Assembly: GCA_017406805.1 (NCBI GenBank)
Contig: JAFQXU010000012.1
Coordinates: 1-35,453, forward strand
Reading direction: 5' to 3'
DNA: 35,453 nt
Source: Clostridia bacterium
Lineage (GTDB): Bacteria; Bacillota; Clostridia; Oscillospirales; Acutalibacteraceae
Part shown: piece by piece, positions 1 through 7,772 of the stretch
Layout: the number at the start of each line of letters is the position of its first letter
How positions within the stretch are numbered: position 1 is the first letter of the stretch
The notes under the pieces: generated by a model
The model's database searches: none
What the model was told of the DNA's origin: nothing
The model's input: the letters and a program-made list of their open reading frames with translations, nothing else
Program-made: the position numbers and the translations under genes

Positions 1-203
1 AAAGCGTGACCCGTTTCGGCAATTTGAATTATCTCGCCGTCCACCGGAGAAACAACATCATCTTCAGACGGAATAATCGCTACGCCATCACCAAGTATTT
101 TTTCCGAAAAAACTTCATCAGGGACCTTTCTTATGGAAATCACTTTACCTGTTTGTGCCGCTATCAAGTATTTTCCATCTTTTTCCCCTATAAATCCAAA
201 CAA
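1..203 (-). CDS. PTS glucose-type EIIA domain protein (partial, 3' part outside window)
   Basis: This is the start of an EIIA-Glc-like phosphocarrier, which takes phosphate from HPr and passes it to an EIIB domain of a sugar permease. About 67 residues are visible. They show the family signature FSEKILGDGVAI, followed by SPVDGEI and ETGHA; the His of ETGHA matches the conserved His75 region of E. coli EIIA-Glc (NHAFSI). The phosphorylated His90 would lie beyond the window. I chose the TTG at 203 because AAGGGGTGA precedes it by a few bases and no ATG is available in frame. It lies 17 bp after ptsI on the same strand, so it is the third gene of a ptsH-ptsI-EIIA operon. Whether it is a stand-alone EIIA or the start of a larger permease cannot be seen. 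Confidence 0.85.
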   Translation of the reverse strand, partial: MFGFIGEKDGKYLIAAQTGKVISIRKVPDEVFSEKILGDGVAIIPSEDDVVSPVDGEIIQIAETGHA

Positions 204-220
204 AGAATCACCCCTTATTT

Positions 221-1894
221 TTATTTAAAAAATTTTTTAAAAATTTTATTTTTTATTTTTCCTACATCTGTTTCCAGGACTTTTTTCCTTATTTTAAGAA
301 TACTTGAAGACGGCATAGAAAGCTCATCTACGCCCATAGCAAGAAACACTTCCGTAAGGGATTCATCGGAGGACATTTCGCCGCAAATCCCAGCCCAAAT
401 GCCATGCTTATGAGCATTATCCACAACCAATTTTATCATTCTTAAAATGGATTTATGATGTGAATCAAAAAATTGATTTACTTTACTATTTTGTCTATCT
501 ATCGCTAAAGTATACTGAGTTAAATCGTTAGTACCTATACTAAAAAAATCAACCTCAGAAGCCAAAACATCACTAATAAGCGCAGCAGCAGGGGTTTCTA
601 TCATAATTCCGATTTCTACATCTTCTGAAAACGGAATATTTTCTTTTTTTAAATCCTCGCGGACTTTAGCCGCCATAGCTTTTAGAGTTTTAACTTCTGT
701 TTCTGATATTATCATCGGGAACATAATGGAAATATTTCCATGATTTGAAGCTCGGTATATTGCTCTAAGCTGAGTGATTAGAATTTCAGGCCTATCCAGG
801 CAAACTCTGACCCCTCTGTAACCCATTGCAGGATTTATTTCCTCCGGAAATTCAAAATAATCTGCGCTTTTGTCAGAACCTATATCCAAAGTGCGAATAA
901 TAACCTTATTCCCACTCATTTTCTCCACTATTTTTTTGTATGTTTCAAATTGCTCTTCTTCGGTGGGATAAGTATCTCTGTTTAAATACAAAAACTCACT
1001 TCTAAAAAGCCCTATACCACCGGCATCGCTGTTTAAAACCTCATCAATTTGAAGATCGTTATTTATATTGGCGCATATATTAATTTTATAGCCGTCAAGT
1101 GTTAAATTTTCCTTGCCTTTTAAGCTGTTAAGCGATTCATGCTTTTTTACATATTGTTTTTCTTTTTTCTTTAGCATTTTTACAGTATCGGTATCGGGGC
1201 TTATATAAACCTTGCCTTCACCGCTGTCAATCGCCACATCCATACCGTCGTATTCGGGTTTTATATGCTCGCCTATACCCAAAACCATTGGAATATTTGA
1301 GAGCCTTGCCAAAATAGAAGCGTGTGAACACTCTGAGCCGCCGGACAAAATATATCCACTAATTAAATTTTTGTCTGCGTTTGAAACTTCGCTGGGCATT
1401 AAATCATCGCTAAATATTATTACCTTAGAATCAATTTTCGGGTCTTCTTTTTTGCTATCTATTTCGTCTGTAAGATACTTTAAAATATTTAAACAAATAT
1501 CTTTAACGTCGGCCGCTCTGCTTCTCATATATTCGTCATCTAAATTCAAAAACATTTCGTGGAACTTTTTTGAAGCTTTGTAAACTGCGTACTCACAGTT
1601 ATATTTTTCTTTTTCAATAATATTCAAAATAGAAAGCCTATAATCTTTGTCCTTAATCATCATGCCATGAATTTCAAAGATTTCCGCCTCTTTTTTGCCG
1701 CTGATTTCCAAAGTTTTTTTGTACATATCTGTATTTTCTTTCACAGCACTGCTCAAGGCTTTTTCAAGCCTTGATTTTTCCAGCTCAAAATTTTCGTGAA
1801 AATACTTTGGTATATTATCAAAGTTTTTTTTATTTATAAGAAGCGTACCAAAAGACACGCTTTCCCCTATTCCCTTTCCTTTTAATATAACCAT
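221..1894 (-). CDS. ptsI: Phosphoenolpyruvate-protein phosphotransferase (PTS enzyme I)
   Basis: Cytoplasmic enzyme I transfers phosphate from PEP to HPr and so powers all PTS sugar uptake. The 557 residues match the normal family length (about 570). The N-terminal HPr-binding and phosphohistidine domain holds the active His191 in GGSECSHASILAR. The C-terminal PEP-binding barrel shows GIGLFRSEFLYL, RTLDIGSD, the signature DFFSIGTNDLTQYTLAIDR and the catalytic Cys in GICGEMSSD near residue 503. The ATG at 1894 gives the usual short N-terminus (MVILKGKGIG). The gene lies about 50 bp behind ptsH and 17 bp ahead of the EIIA gene on the same strand. Nothing in the sequence suggests loss of function. 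Confidence 0.97.
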   Translation of the reverse strand: MVILKGKGIGESVSFGTLLINKKNFDNIPKYFHENFELEKSRLEKALSSAVKENTDMYKKTLEISGKKEAEIFEIHGMMIKDKDYRLSILNIIEKEKYNCEYAVYKASKKFHEMFLNLDDEYMRSRAADVKDICLNILKYLTDEIDSKKEDPKIDSKVIIFSDDLMPSEVSNADKNLISGYILSGGSECSHASILARLSNIPMVLGIGEHIKPEYDGMDVAIDSGEGKVYISPDTDTVKMLKKKEKQYVKKHESLNSLKGKENLTLDGYKINICANINNDLQIDEVLNSDAGGIGLFRSEFLYLNRDTYPTEEEQFETYKKIVEKMSGNKVIIRTLDIGSDKSADYFEFPEEINPAMGYRGVRVCLDRPEILITQLRAIYRASNHGNISIMFPMIISETEVKTLKAMAAKVREDLKKENIPFSEDVEIGIMIETPAAALISDVLASEVDFFSIGTNDLTQYTLAIDRQNSKVNQFFDSHHKSILRMIKLVVDNAHKHGIWAGICGEMSSDESLTEVFLAMGVDELSMPSSSILKIRKKVLETDVGKIKNKIFKKFFK

Positions 1895-1946
1895 AATTAA
1901 ATAAGCTCCTTTTTAAAAACATAAAGCAAAGCATTTAATCTTTTGT

Positions 1947-2297
1947 TTATGTTTCCGCTGAATTTTCCTCTAAAAACCCTTCATTTATTTGTATATCCAC
2001 TGCATTTTCCTCTAAAAGCTCTTCATTTGTCTGTATTTCCGCTGAGTTTTCCTTTAAAAATCCCTCAACCGCTTCTTTTGCTTGCTTTTCGTCTTCGCCT
2101 TCTATTTCAATTTTAACATTATCGCCTTTTTTAATAGACAACCCCATAATGGCAAAAAGCCCCTTTGCGCTAGCGCATTTTTCATCTTTTTTAATTATAA
2201 TGGAAGATTCAAATTCTAAAGCAGTTTTAACCAAACTTCCTGCCGGCCTTGCGTGAAGGCCAGCTTCATCAGTAAATATAAAATTAATTTTTTCCAT
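1947..2297 (-). CDS. ptsH: Phosphocarrier protein HPr with Ser46 replaced and a repeat tail
   Basis: HPr accepts phosphate from enzyme I on His15 and hands it to EIIA proteins. The active site is intact: GLHARPAG puts the His at exactly residue 15. Two things are odd. First, the residue aligned with the regulatory Ser46 of Gram-positive HPr is Gly (context SAKGLFAIMGLS instead of the usual AKSIMGVMSLG), so HPr kinase could not phosphorylate it there. Second, the protein has 116 residues against the usual 85-90. The extra tail is about 2.9 copies of an acidic 14-residue unit (like EGFLEENSAEIQTN), encoded by a 42-bp tandem repeat. The ATG at 2297 fits the family N-terminus but has no good Shine-Dalgarno sequence. 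It heads the pts operon. Confidence 0.93.
   Translation of the reverse strand: MEKINFIFTDEAGLHARPAGSLVKTALEFESSIIIKKDEKCASAKGLFAIMGLSIKKGDNVKIEIEGEDEKQAKEAVEGFLKENSAEIQTNEELLEENAVDIQINEGFLEENSAET
1955..2076. repeat. 42-bp tandem repeat, about 2.9 copies, inside ptsH
   Basis: Units start at 1955, 1997 and 2039, each beginning CC(G/A)CTG(A/C)(A/G)TTTTCCT. The period of 42 bp keeps the reading frame and adds 14 residues per unit to the acidic C-terminal tail of HPr. Units differ at several positions, so the array is not freshly duplicated, but it could still vary in copy number between strains. Confidence 0.85.
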
Positions 2298-2392
2298 CTT
2301 TAAAATACAAGAAAAATATCATATCCAAATTTTTCATTTTTTCATATTATGATATAAATTTTTCTTTTCCTTTCTATATCTTAAAATTATTT

Positions 2393-2423
2393 TTTCACTT
2401 AGATTGTGAAATAAATTGTAGCA
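2393..2423 (-). promoter_or_regulatory. Candidate pts promoter (extended -10) with adjacent palindrome
   Basis: On the minus strand TGC TACAAT (2423-2415) reads as an extended -10 element about 115 nt ahead of ptsH; no convincing -35 box accompanies it. Immediately downstream lies a perfect dyad, TTTCAC (2393-2398), 7 bases, GTGAAA (2406-2411), which would cover the transcription start and could be an operator. The factor is unknown. Apart from this and the pckG promoter, the 390-bp gap at 2298-2688 holds only AT-rich sequence in which I see no gene. Confidence 0.35.
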
Positions 2424-2626
2424 TAACTATTTAAAATTAAAATATACAAAATGACGAAATTTACTATAAAATTTCACAAAATTAAAAATCTAATGCCACT
2501 TAACCATTATCCTCTCCTGCATTAAAAATGTCAATATTATAATATTAAACAAAACAATAAATTAATTTTCTGATCTAATTTTAAAAATTAATTTTTTAAA
2601 ATAGATATTTATTTTTCCTATATATT

Positions 2627-2635
2627 TGGTATAAT
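2627..2635 (+). promoter_or_regulatory. pckG promoter, extended -10
   Basis: TGGTATAAT is a full extended -10 element (TGnTATAAT) about 54 nt ahead of the pckG start codon. No clear -35 hexamer sits 17 bp upstream, as is usual for extended -10 promoters. Confidence 0.6.
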
Positions 2636-2688
2636 TAAAAGAAAAACTTTTATTTTTACTTATAGCATAATCAAAAGGAGTTTTTATT

Positions 2689-4458
2689 ATGACAAAAAAC
2701 AGTTCGGTATTAAAATTTATAGAGGAAATGAAAAGCATCGTAAACCCAAAAGACGTGGTTTGGATTGACGGAAGCGAAAAACAACTTGAAGCCCTGCGAA
2801 AAACAGCTTGTGAGAAAAACGAAATAATAAAATTAAACCAAGAAAAACTCCCGGGCTGCTACCTTCGTAGAACAAACCCTAACGACGTGGCAAGAACAGA
2901 AAGCAGAACCATAATCTGCACACCAACAAAAGAAGAAGCCGGCCCCACAAATAATTGGTGGGAACCAAAATATGCCTACGAAAAAGTTCTTGGCATAGCC
3001 AAAAACAGCTACGAAAACAAAACAATGTATGTTATACCATATTCTATGGGAATTCCGGGGTCAACATTCGCCAAAATAGGAATCGAACTCACGGACTCCA
3101 TATACACCGTGCTAAACATGGCAATTATGACACGTGTGGGTAAAAACATCTTAGATATTTTAGGCGACAGTGACGACTGGGTAAGAGGACTTCACGCAAC
3201 ATGCGATGTAGACGAAGAAAAAAGATATGTATGCCACTTCCCGCAAGATAAAACCATAATCTCTGTAAATTCAGAATACGGCGGGAATGTCCTTTTGGGC
3301 AAAAAATGCTTTGCACTGCGCATTGCATCGTATATGGGCAAAAAAGAAAACTGGCTTGCCGAACATATGCTAATACTAGGCATCAAAAGACCCGGTTGCG
3401 AAACAAAATACGTTTGTGCGGCATTCCCTTCAGCTTGCGGGAAAACAAACTTTGCAATGCTTATACCTCCGGAAATTTACAGAAAAAAAGGCTACAAAGT
3501 TTGGTGCGTAGGTGACGATATTTCATGGCTAAGAATCGGAAAAGACGGCAGACTTTGGGCAATTAACCCCGAAAACGGATTTTTTGGTGTGGCACCCGGA
3601 ACAAGCATGAAATCAAATCCAAATGCTTTGATATCCACTCAGAAAAACACTATATTTACCAATGTGGTTCAAAATTTAGATGATAACACCGTTTGGTGGG
3701 AAGGTCTGGATAAAAATCCGCCCGAAAACGCCCTTGACTGGAAGGGAAATCCATGGAACGGAAAAACTTCTTCTGAAAAAGGCGCTCACCCAAACAGCAG
3801 ATTTACAGCGCCAACGAAAAATTGCCCGTGCCTCAGCCCGGAATTTGACAATCCCGAAGGAGTACCGATTTCGGCAATAATTTTTGGCGGACGCAGAGCT
3901 CACACAATGCCACTTGTATATGAAGCATTAAGCTGGAGCCATGGCGTTTTCATAGGGTCGTCTTTATCCTCTGAAAGCACAGCAGCCTCCACAGGAAAAA
4001 CAGGTGTTTTAAAACACAACCCGATGGCAATGATGCCGTTTTGTGGGTATAACATGGGCGATTACTTTTCACACTGGATTAAAATGGGAAAAATGCTTGG
4101 CAAAAATGCACCAAAAATATTCAACGTAAACTGGTTTAAAACAAATGAAAAAGGTGACTTTATCTGGCCCGGCTACGGAGAAAACATAAGAGTGCTTGAC
4201 TGGATTTTGGACCGCTGCGAAAATAAAACTAAAGCGAAATCAACACCAATTGGTTATATGCCGCACGAAAGAGACATAAACCTGGAAGAAAGTGGCATTA
4301 AAAAGGAAGACCTTTCCAAACTTTTGGAAGTTGATACAAGCGCTTGGCTAAATGAAACGGAAAAAATCAAAGAGTTTTACAGTATTTTTAAAGAAAAACT
4401 ACCACGGGAACTACAAGATGAACTTAAATCTTTAATTTTTAGACTAAAAAATAATTAA
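2689..4458 (+). CDS. pckG: Phosphoenolpyruvate carboxykinase (GTP)
   Basis: This enzyme interconverts oxaloacetate and PEP using GTP/GDP, in gluconeogenesis or, in many anaerobes, in CO2 fixation toward oxaloacetate. The 589 residues match the GTP class (about 600), not the shorter ATP class. Visible motifs are the P-loop FPSACGKTN (residues 246-254) with the hyper-reactive Cys250, the metal-binding GDDISW (275-280), GFFGVAPGTS after it, and the PEP-binding RTNPNDVAR near residue 61. The ATG follows AAAAGGAG at good spacing. It has its own promoter and is followed by a hairpin terminator, so it is monocistronic. It is divergent from the pts operon, which uses PEP as phosphate donor. Confidence 0.97.
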   Translation: MTKNSSVLKFIEEMKSIVNPKDVVWIDGSEKQLEALRKTACEKNEIIKLNQEKLPGCYLRRTNPNDVARTESRTIICTPTKEEAGPTNNWWEPKYAYEKVLGIAKNSYENKTMYVIPYSMGIPGSTFAKIGIELTDSIYTVLNMAIMTRVGKNILDILGDSDDWVRGLHATCDVDEEKRYVCHFPQDKTIISVNSEYGGNVLLGKKCFALRIASYMGKKENWLAEHMLILGIKRPGCETKYVCAAFPSACGKTNFAMLIPPEIYRKKGYKVWCVGDDISWLRIGKDGRLWAINPENGFFGVAPGTSMKSNPNALISTQKNTIFTNVVQNLDDNTVWWEGLDKNPPENALDWKGNPWNGKTSSEKGAHPNSRFTAPTKNCPCLSPEFDNPEGVPISAIIFGGRRAHTMPLVYEALSWSHGVFIGSSLSSESTAASTGKTGVLKHNPMAMMPFCGYNMGDYFSHWIKMGKMLGKNAPKIFNVNWFKTNEKGDFIWPGYGENIRVLDWILDRCENKTKAKSTPIGYMPHERDINLEESGIKKEDLSKLLEVDTSAWLNETEKIKEFYSIFKEKLPRELQDELKSLIFRLKNN

Positions 4459-4473
4459 TTAATATAAAAAAAT

Positions 4474-4508
4474 ATATAGTTGTTGATTTTTCGACAACTA
4501 TATTTTAT
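4474..4508 (+). terminator. Rho-independent terminator after pckG
   Basis: A 13-bp stem (ATATAGTTGTTGA with its complement, one G-T pair) closes a TTTT loop and is followed by a T-rich stretch. It starts 16 bp after the pckG stop codon. Confidence 0.7.
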
Positions 4509-4567
4509 AATTTCAATTAGGAAATAAATTAACACTAAAATTTTTTAGCAAAATTAGAGGTAGTTTA

Positions 4568-6016
4568 ATGAAACATATGTCAAGAACGGGAAAAAATAAC
4601 GGATACATTAAAAAAACAGATTTAAAAAACCAGCATAACGACAGATATGACGACAATTTTAATAATCATTCAAAATACGTGGACATTTCGTCCGGGAAAC
4701 CAAGAAAAATAGCAAAAATGACTCCCAAAAAAATTGTATCTTTAGTTTTCTTTACAATTTTGGGGCTTTTAGGCGTGCTGATGATTTACGCATATATGGC
4801 ACTACATTCATTTAATTACGAAGGCTTGCCCGAAAACACCGAACTTGTGGACGAATACGGGAACGACCTTATAAGCGATTCTCAAGTTCTAAATATTATG
4901 CTTATCGGCAGCGATTCCATGTCTGTTGGGGATCATGGACGAAGCGATTCTTTGCTTATTGTTTCGCTTGATGTAAAAAATAAAAAAATAAAAGTAACTT
5001 CACTTATGAGGGATATTTGGATAAACATTCCCGGCCACGGAAAAGATAGATTTAACGCCGCATACGCATTTGGTGGACCACAACTTACAATATCCACCAT
5101 AGAAAAAACCTTTGGCATACGCATAGATAGATACATGGTGGTTGATTTTGAAGGATTCTCAAGAATAATAGATGCGCTGGGCGGAATTGACTTAGAACTC
5201 AACGTTAATGAATGCGCCTATATAAACACCTATTCCGGTGACAAACACACATTAAAAGGCAGCGGAATAAAACATCTAACGGGCCTTCAGGCGCTTCACT
5301 ACTCCAGAAACAGAAACAGCAAAGGCTCCGACTACGACAGGACAAGACGGCAAAGAAACGTTATTCGCGCAATAATTGAAAAATTAAAAACTGCAAGTTT
5401 AACTCAGGTTACAGACTTTATTTCTGCAGTAGGGCCACTGGTTACCACAAACTTTAAAACATCTGAAATAAGCAGACTTGGCGCGTCTTCTTTGGAATAC
5501 TTAAATTACCCGATGGAGGAATTCAGACTGCCCACAGACGACAACGTAAGAAACGAAACATACGACAAAAAAATGGTTCTTGTAATAAACGACATTGCCA
5601 AAGCAAAAAAAGATTTGCTTAACTTTATATATGAAGACGAAGAAATGGCTGAAAAAGAAGCAGGAAAAATAAAAGCTTCTCCCGCACAAACTTCCTCCGG
5701 CACAAAATCAACATCAAACGCATCTAAAACTAACAATGTTCCGGTTTCGGAAGCGCAAAAAATTACTCAAAAATCATCCACCACAGATTCTAACCGCTCG
5801 TACCAATCTCAAAAATCTAAACAAGCACCAAAAAGTACTTCAGAAAGTACAACCAAATCTTCAAGTGAAAGCTCCACAACTTCGTCTAAAACATCTCAAT
5901 CGCCCTCTTCCTCAGGTAGCACAACCTCATCTTCTAAATCTACATCGGAAACAGAAACAAACACAAAAAATTCCACCACTTCTACTCAAAAAAGTACCAC
6001 AACGCCAAAAGAATAA
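4568..6016 (+). CDS. LytR-CpsA-Psr (LCP) family cell-wall ligase
   Basis: LCP proteins attach lipid-linked anionic polymers or polysaccharides to peptidoglycan on the outer face of the membrane. The protein has a 53-residue charged cytoplasmic head, one membrane segment (about 55-77) and an LCP domain (about 107-280). The domain shows LNIMLIGSDS, GRSDSLLIVSLD, the phosphate-binding Arg of LMRDIW, DRFNAAYAFGG, and the Arg-rich helix region SDYDRTRRQRNVI. The last 110 or so residues are almost only Ser, Thr, Lys and Gln, probably a wall-spanning linker. The ATG at 4568 follows GAGG by 7 nt. Two terminators isolate it, so it is monocistronic. The polymer it ligates cannot be told from context. 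Confidence 0.93.
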   Translation: MKHMSRTGKNNGYIKKTDLKNQHNDRYDDNFNNHSKYVDISSGKPRKIAKMTPKKIVSLVFFTILGLLGVLMIYAYMALHSFNYEGLPENTELVDEYGNDLISDSQVLNIMLIGSDSMSVGDHGRSDSLLIVSLDVKNKKIKVTSLMRDIWINIPGHGKDRFNAAYAFGGPQLTISTIEKTFGIRIDRYMVVDFEGFSRIIDALGGIDLELNVNECAYINTYSGDKHTLKGSGIKHLTGLQALHYSRNRNSKGSDYDRTRRQRNVIRAIIEKLKTASLTQVTDFISAVGPLVTTNFKTSEISRLGASSLEYLNYPMEEFRLPTDDNVRNETYDKKMVLVINDIAKAKKDLLNFIYEDEEMAEKEAGKIKASPAQTSSGTKSTSNASKTNNVPVSEAQKITQKSSTTDSNRSYQSQKSKQAPKSTSESTTKSSSESSTTSSKTSQSPSSSGSTTSSSKSTSETETNTKNSTTSTQKSTTTPKE

Positions 6017-6020
6017 AAAT

Positions 6021-6046
6021 TCTCCCCAAAAGGGGAGATTTTTTTA
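6021..6046. terminator. Bidirectional terminator between convergent genes
   Basis: TCTCCCC, AAAA loop, GGGGAGA, then seven T on the plus strand; read on the minus strand the hairpin is followed by ATTTTTATT. It ends the LCP gene and, read the other way, the subtilase whose stop codon overlaps its T-run. Confidence 0.85.
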
Positions 6047-7744
6047 TTCTTCTCTAAACAAATTGAACACCTGGCTTAAATTCAAAGTGCCATAACCCCA
6101 CTGAGTATTGGGGTATTCTTTGCTGGGCTCACGATTGCAACCTCTAATAAGAATAGTGCGCAGTCTGTTGCCGGTAATTACCGGTGCGTTACCCTCCACA
6201 ATTGCCCATTGGTACACCAAAGCAGACGCACCGGCAGTTATAGCGGCAGAAACACTCGTCCCGGACATAGTCCCCCTCCCGATTGGATAATACCCCGTAA
6301 CATTAACCCCGGGGGCCACTAAATCAGGCGTAATTAAACCATTTGCCGCCGGCCCCCAAGAACTGTTTATATAAAGGCTGCTATCTATATCGTTGTACGC
6401 ACCAACACTTATAACTCCCTCCGCCGTAGAAGGAACGACACTGGTATAATTCGGCGTTGGAGAAACAAACTCAACGTCGGGGCTTATAAATCCCGTCATT
6501 GGAAGCCAAGCATGATATCTGCCGCTAATTATAACGTCGCCACTAAGAATTATTTCCCACGTACCGGGGACAACGTCCATTACTTGAATTACCGCAAATC
6601 TACTTTCGTTTTGATGATACAAAATTTTTACAAACGATTTTTCTATAATTAGCCTTTTTTCAAAATAAGTTCCCGAAAAAAACGGTATTTTATTTATAAG
6701 TTCGCCCGTGGGAGATTTTAAAGAAAAAGATATTTTATCCCAGCCCTCATACCATATGTAAACACTGATAGACGGCGCATTTTCTCCTACCCTTACTTCA
6801 ATTGACGCCGTTTCGCCCTGACGCTCTATTCTGCCTTCAGTGTGATGCCTTGCATTACTTTCATTGCCAACCCCGGTACAAACCGCCACGCCCGGAATAT
6901 TGGATATAAAGGAAATATAATTTTCCAAACGATTTTGCCCGTTGTGACCACCAAAGTTCGTTCCTAAACCAAGGCATATTACCACGGGCATTTTTGCCAG
7001 CAAAGCTTGATTTAAAACAAAGTCAATTCCAAGCATAATATCAATGGATTCATAGGCGTTTTGCTGATCTTGAGGAACTAAAAACACATTCCTGTAATAA
7101 CTGCTTGCCGGTTTTAATTTTACCGCAATAATCTCTGCATCAGGAGCCGCACCAATGAAACCCTCATACTCTCTGCCCGCAATTAATGACGAAAGGTACG
7201 TTCCGTGACCAACTTGATCTGTTTGAGGAACTACATCATATGGATTTTCGCTTCTAATTGCTTCGTTAATTTGATCTTGAGAAAAAACGCTGCCAAATTC
7301 CACCAAATCGGAAGGCTCCGTTTCTATTGTTTGGTCCCAGATATATTTTATTTTTGATGTTCCGTCTTCATATTTAAAAACCGGCTGAGTATAGTCAATA
7401 CCCGTATCTACAATTCCAACAATTACTCCTCGGCCTGTTAAATTCAAATACGGCTGCTGCTGAACCCTGAGTATTCCTGCGGCATCTAACGATTCCACAC
7501 CCGTAAGACCATAAATTTCCGGGTAAACGTTTAAAAAATCGGAACTAAGTTCCCTGAATATCGACTCCATATAAACTTGGGAAGTATATAAAATAGCAAT
7601 TTCATTTTCCAAAACACGCCCAAGCCTAATATATGGCCTTGCTTCAATATAATCTTGAAAAGCCGGCGTGTACCAAGAATAAAACGCCACGGTGGTGGGC
7701 AATTTAATAAATTCATTTAGTGGCAAATCACTCTGCGTCATCAT
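6044..7744 (-). CDS. Csp-like S8 family serine peptidase (second of pair)
   Basis: A subtilisin-type protease resembling the clostridial Csp germination proteases. The 566-residue protein has no signal peptide or membrane segment, as in Csp proteins. The catalytic triad is complete: Asp113 (GIVDTGIDYT), His180 (QVGHGTYLSS) and Ser497 (TMSGTSVSAA). As in the Csp family, an insert of about 130 residues with a jellyroll look lies between the His and Ser blocks. I chose ATG 7744 because AAAGGGG precedes it by 10 nt; a TTG at 7783 would add 13 residues and overlap the upstream gene, but has no good ribosome site. It follows its paralogue by 28 bp, so both form one operon. Csp proteins activate the cortex hydrolase SleC in clostridial spores; that role here is inferred. 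Confidence 0.88.
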   Translation of the reverse strand: MMTQSDLPLNEFIKLPTTVAFYSWYTPAFQDYIEARPYIRLGRVLENEIAILYTSQVYMESIFRELSSDFLNVYPEIYGLTGVESLDAAGILRVQQQPYLNLTGRGVIVGIVDTGIDYTQPVFKYEDGTSKIKYIWDQTIETEPSDLVEFGSVFSQDQINEAIRSENPYDVVPQTDQVGHGTYLSSLIAGREYEGFIGAAPDAEIIAVKLKPASSYYRNVFLVPQDQQNAYESIDIMLGIDFVLNQALLAKMPVVICLGLGTNFGGHNGQNRLENYISFISNIPGVAVCTGVGNESNARHHTEGRIERQGETASIEVRVGENAPSISVYIWYEGWDKISFSLKSPTGELINKIPFFSGTYFEKRLIIEKSFVKILYHQNESRFAVIQVMDVVPGTWEIILSGDVIISGRYHAWLPMTGFISPDVEFVSPTPNYTSVVPSTAEGVISVGAYNDIDSSLYINSSWGPAANGLITPDLVAPGVNVTGYYPIGRGTMSGTSVSAAITAGASALVYQWAIVEGNAPVITGNRLRTILIRGCNREPSKEYPNTQWGYGTLNLSQVFNLFREE

Positions 7745-7772
7745 TTGCTCTTTTCCCCTTTCGTTTTTTAGT

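Noticed and set aside
6..413. 135-codon open frame on the plus strand
   Set aside because: It lies opposite EIIA and ptsI, which have clear motifs; its sequence is low-complexity and has no ribosome site.
5736..6095. 119-codon open frame in the LCP tail
   Set aside because: Shadow frame of the Ser/Thr-rich repeat region; it runs through the terminator.
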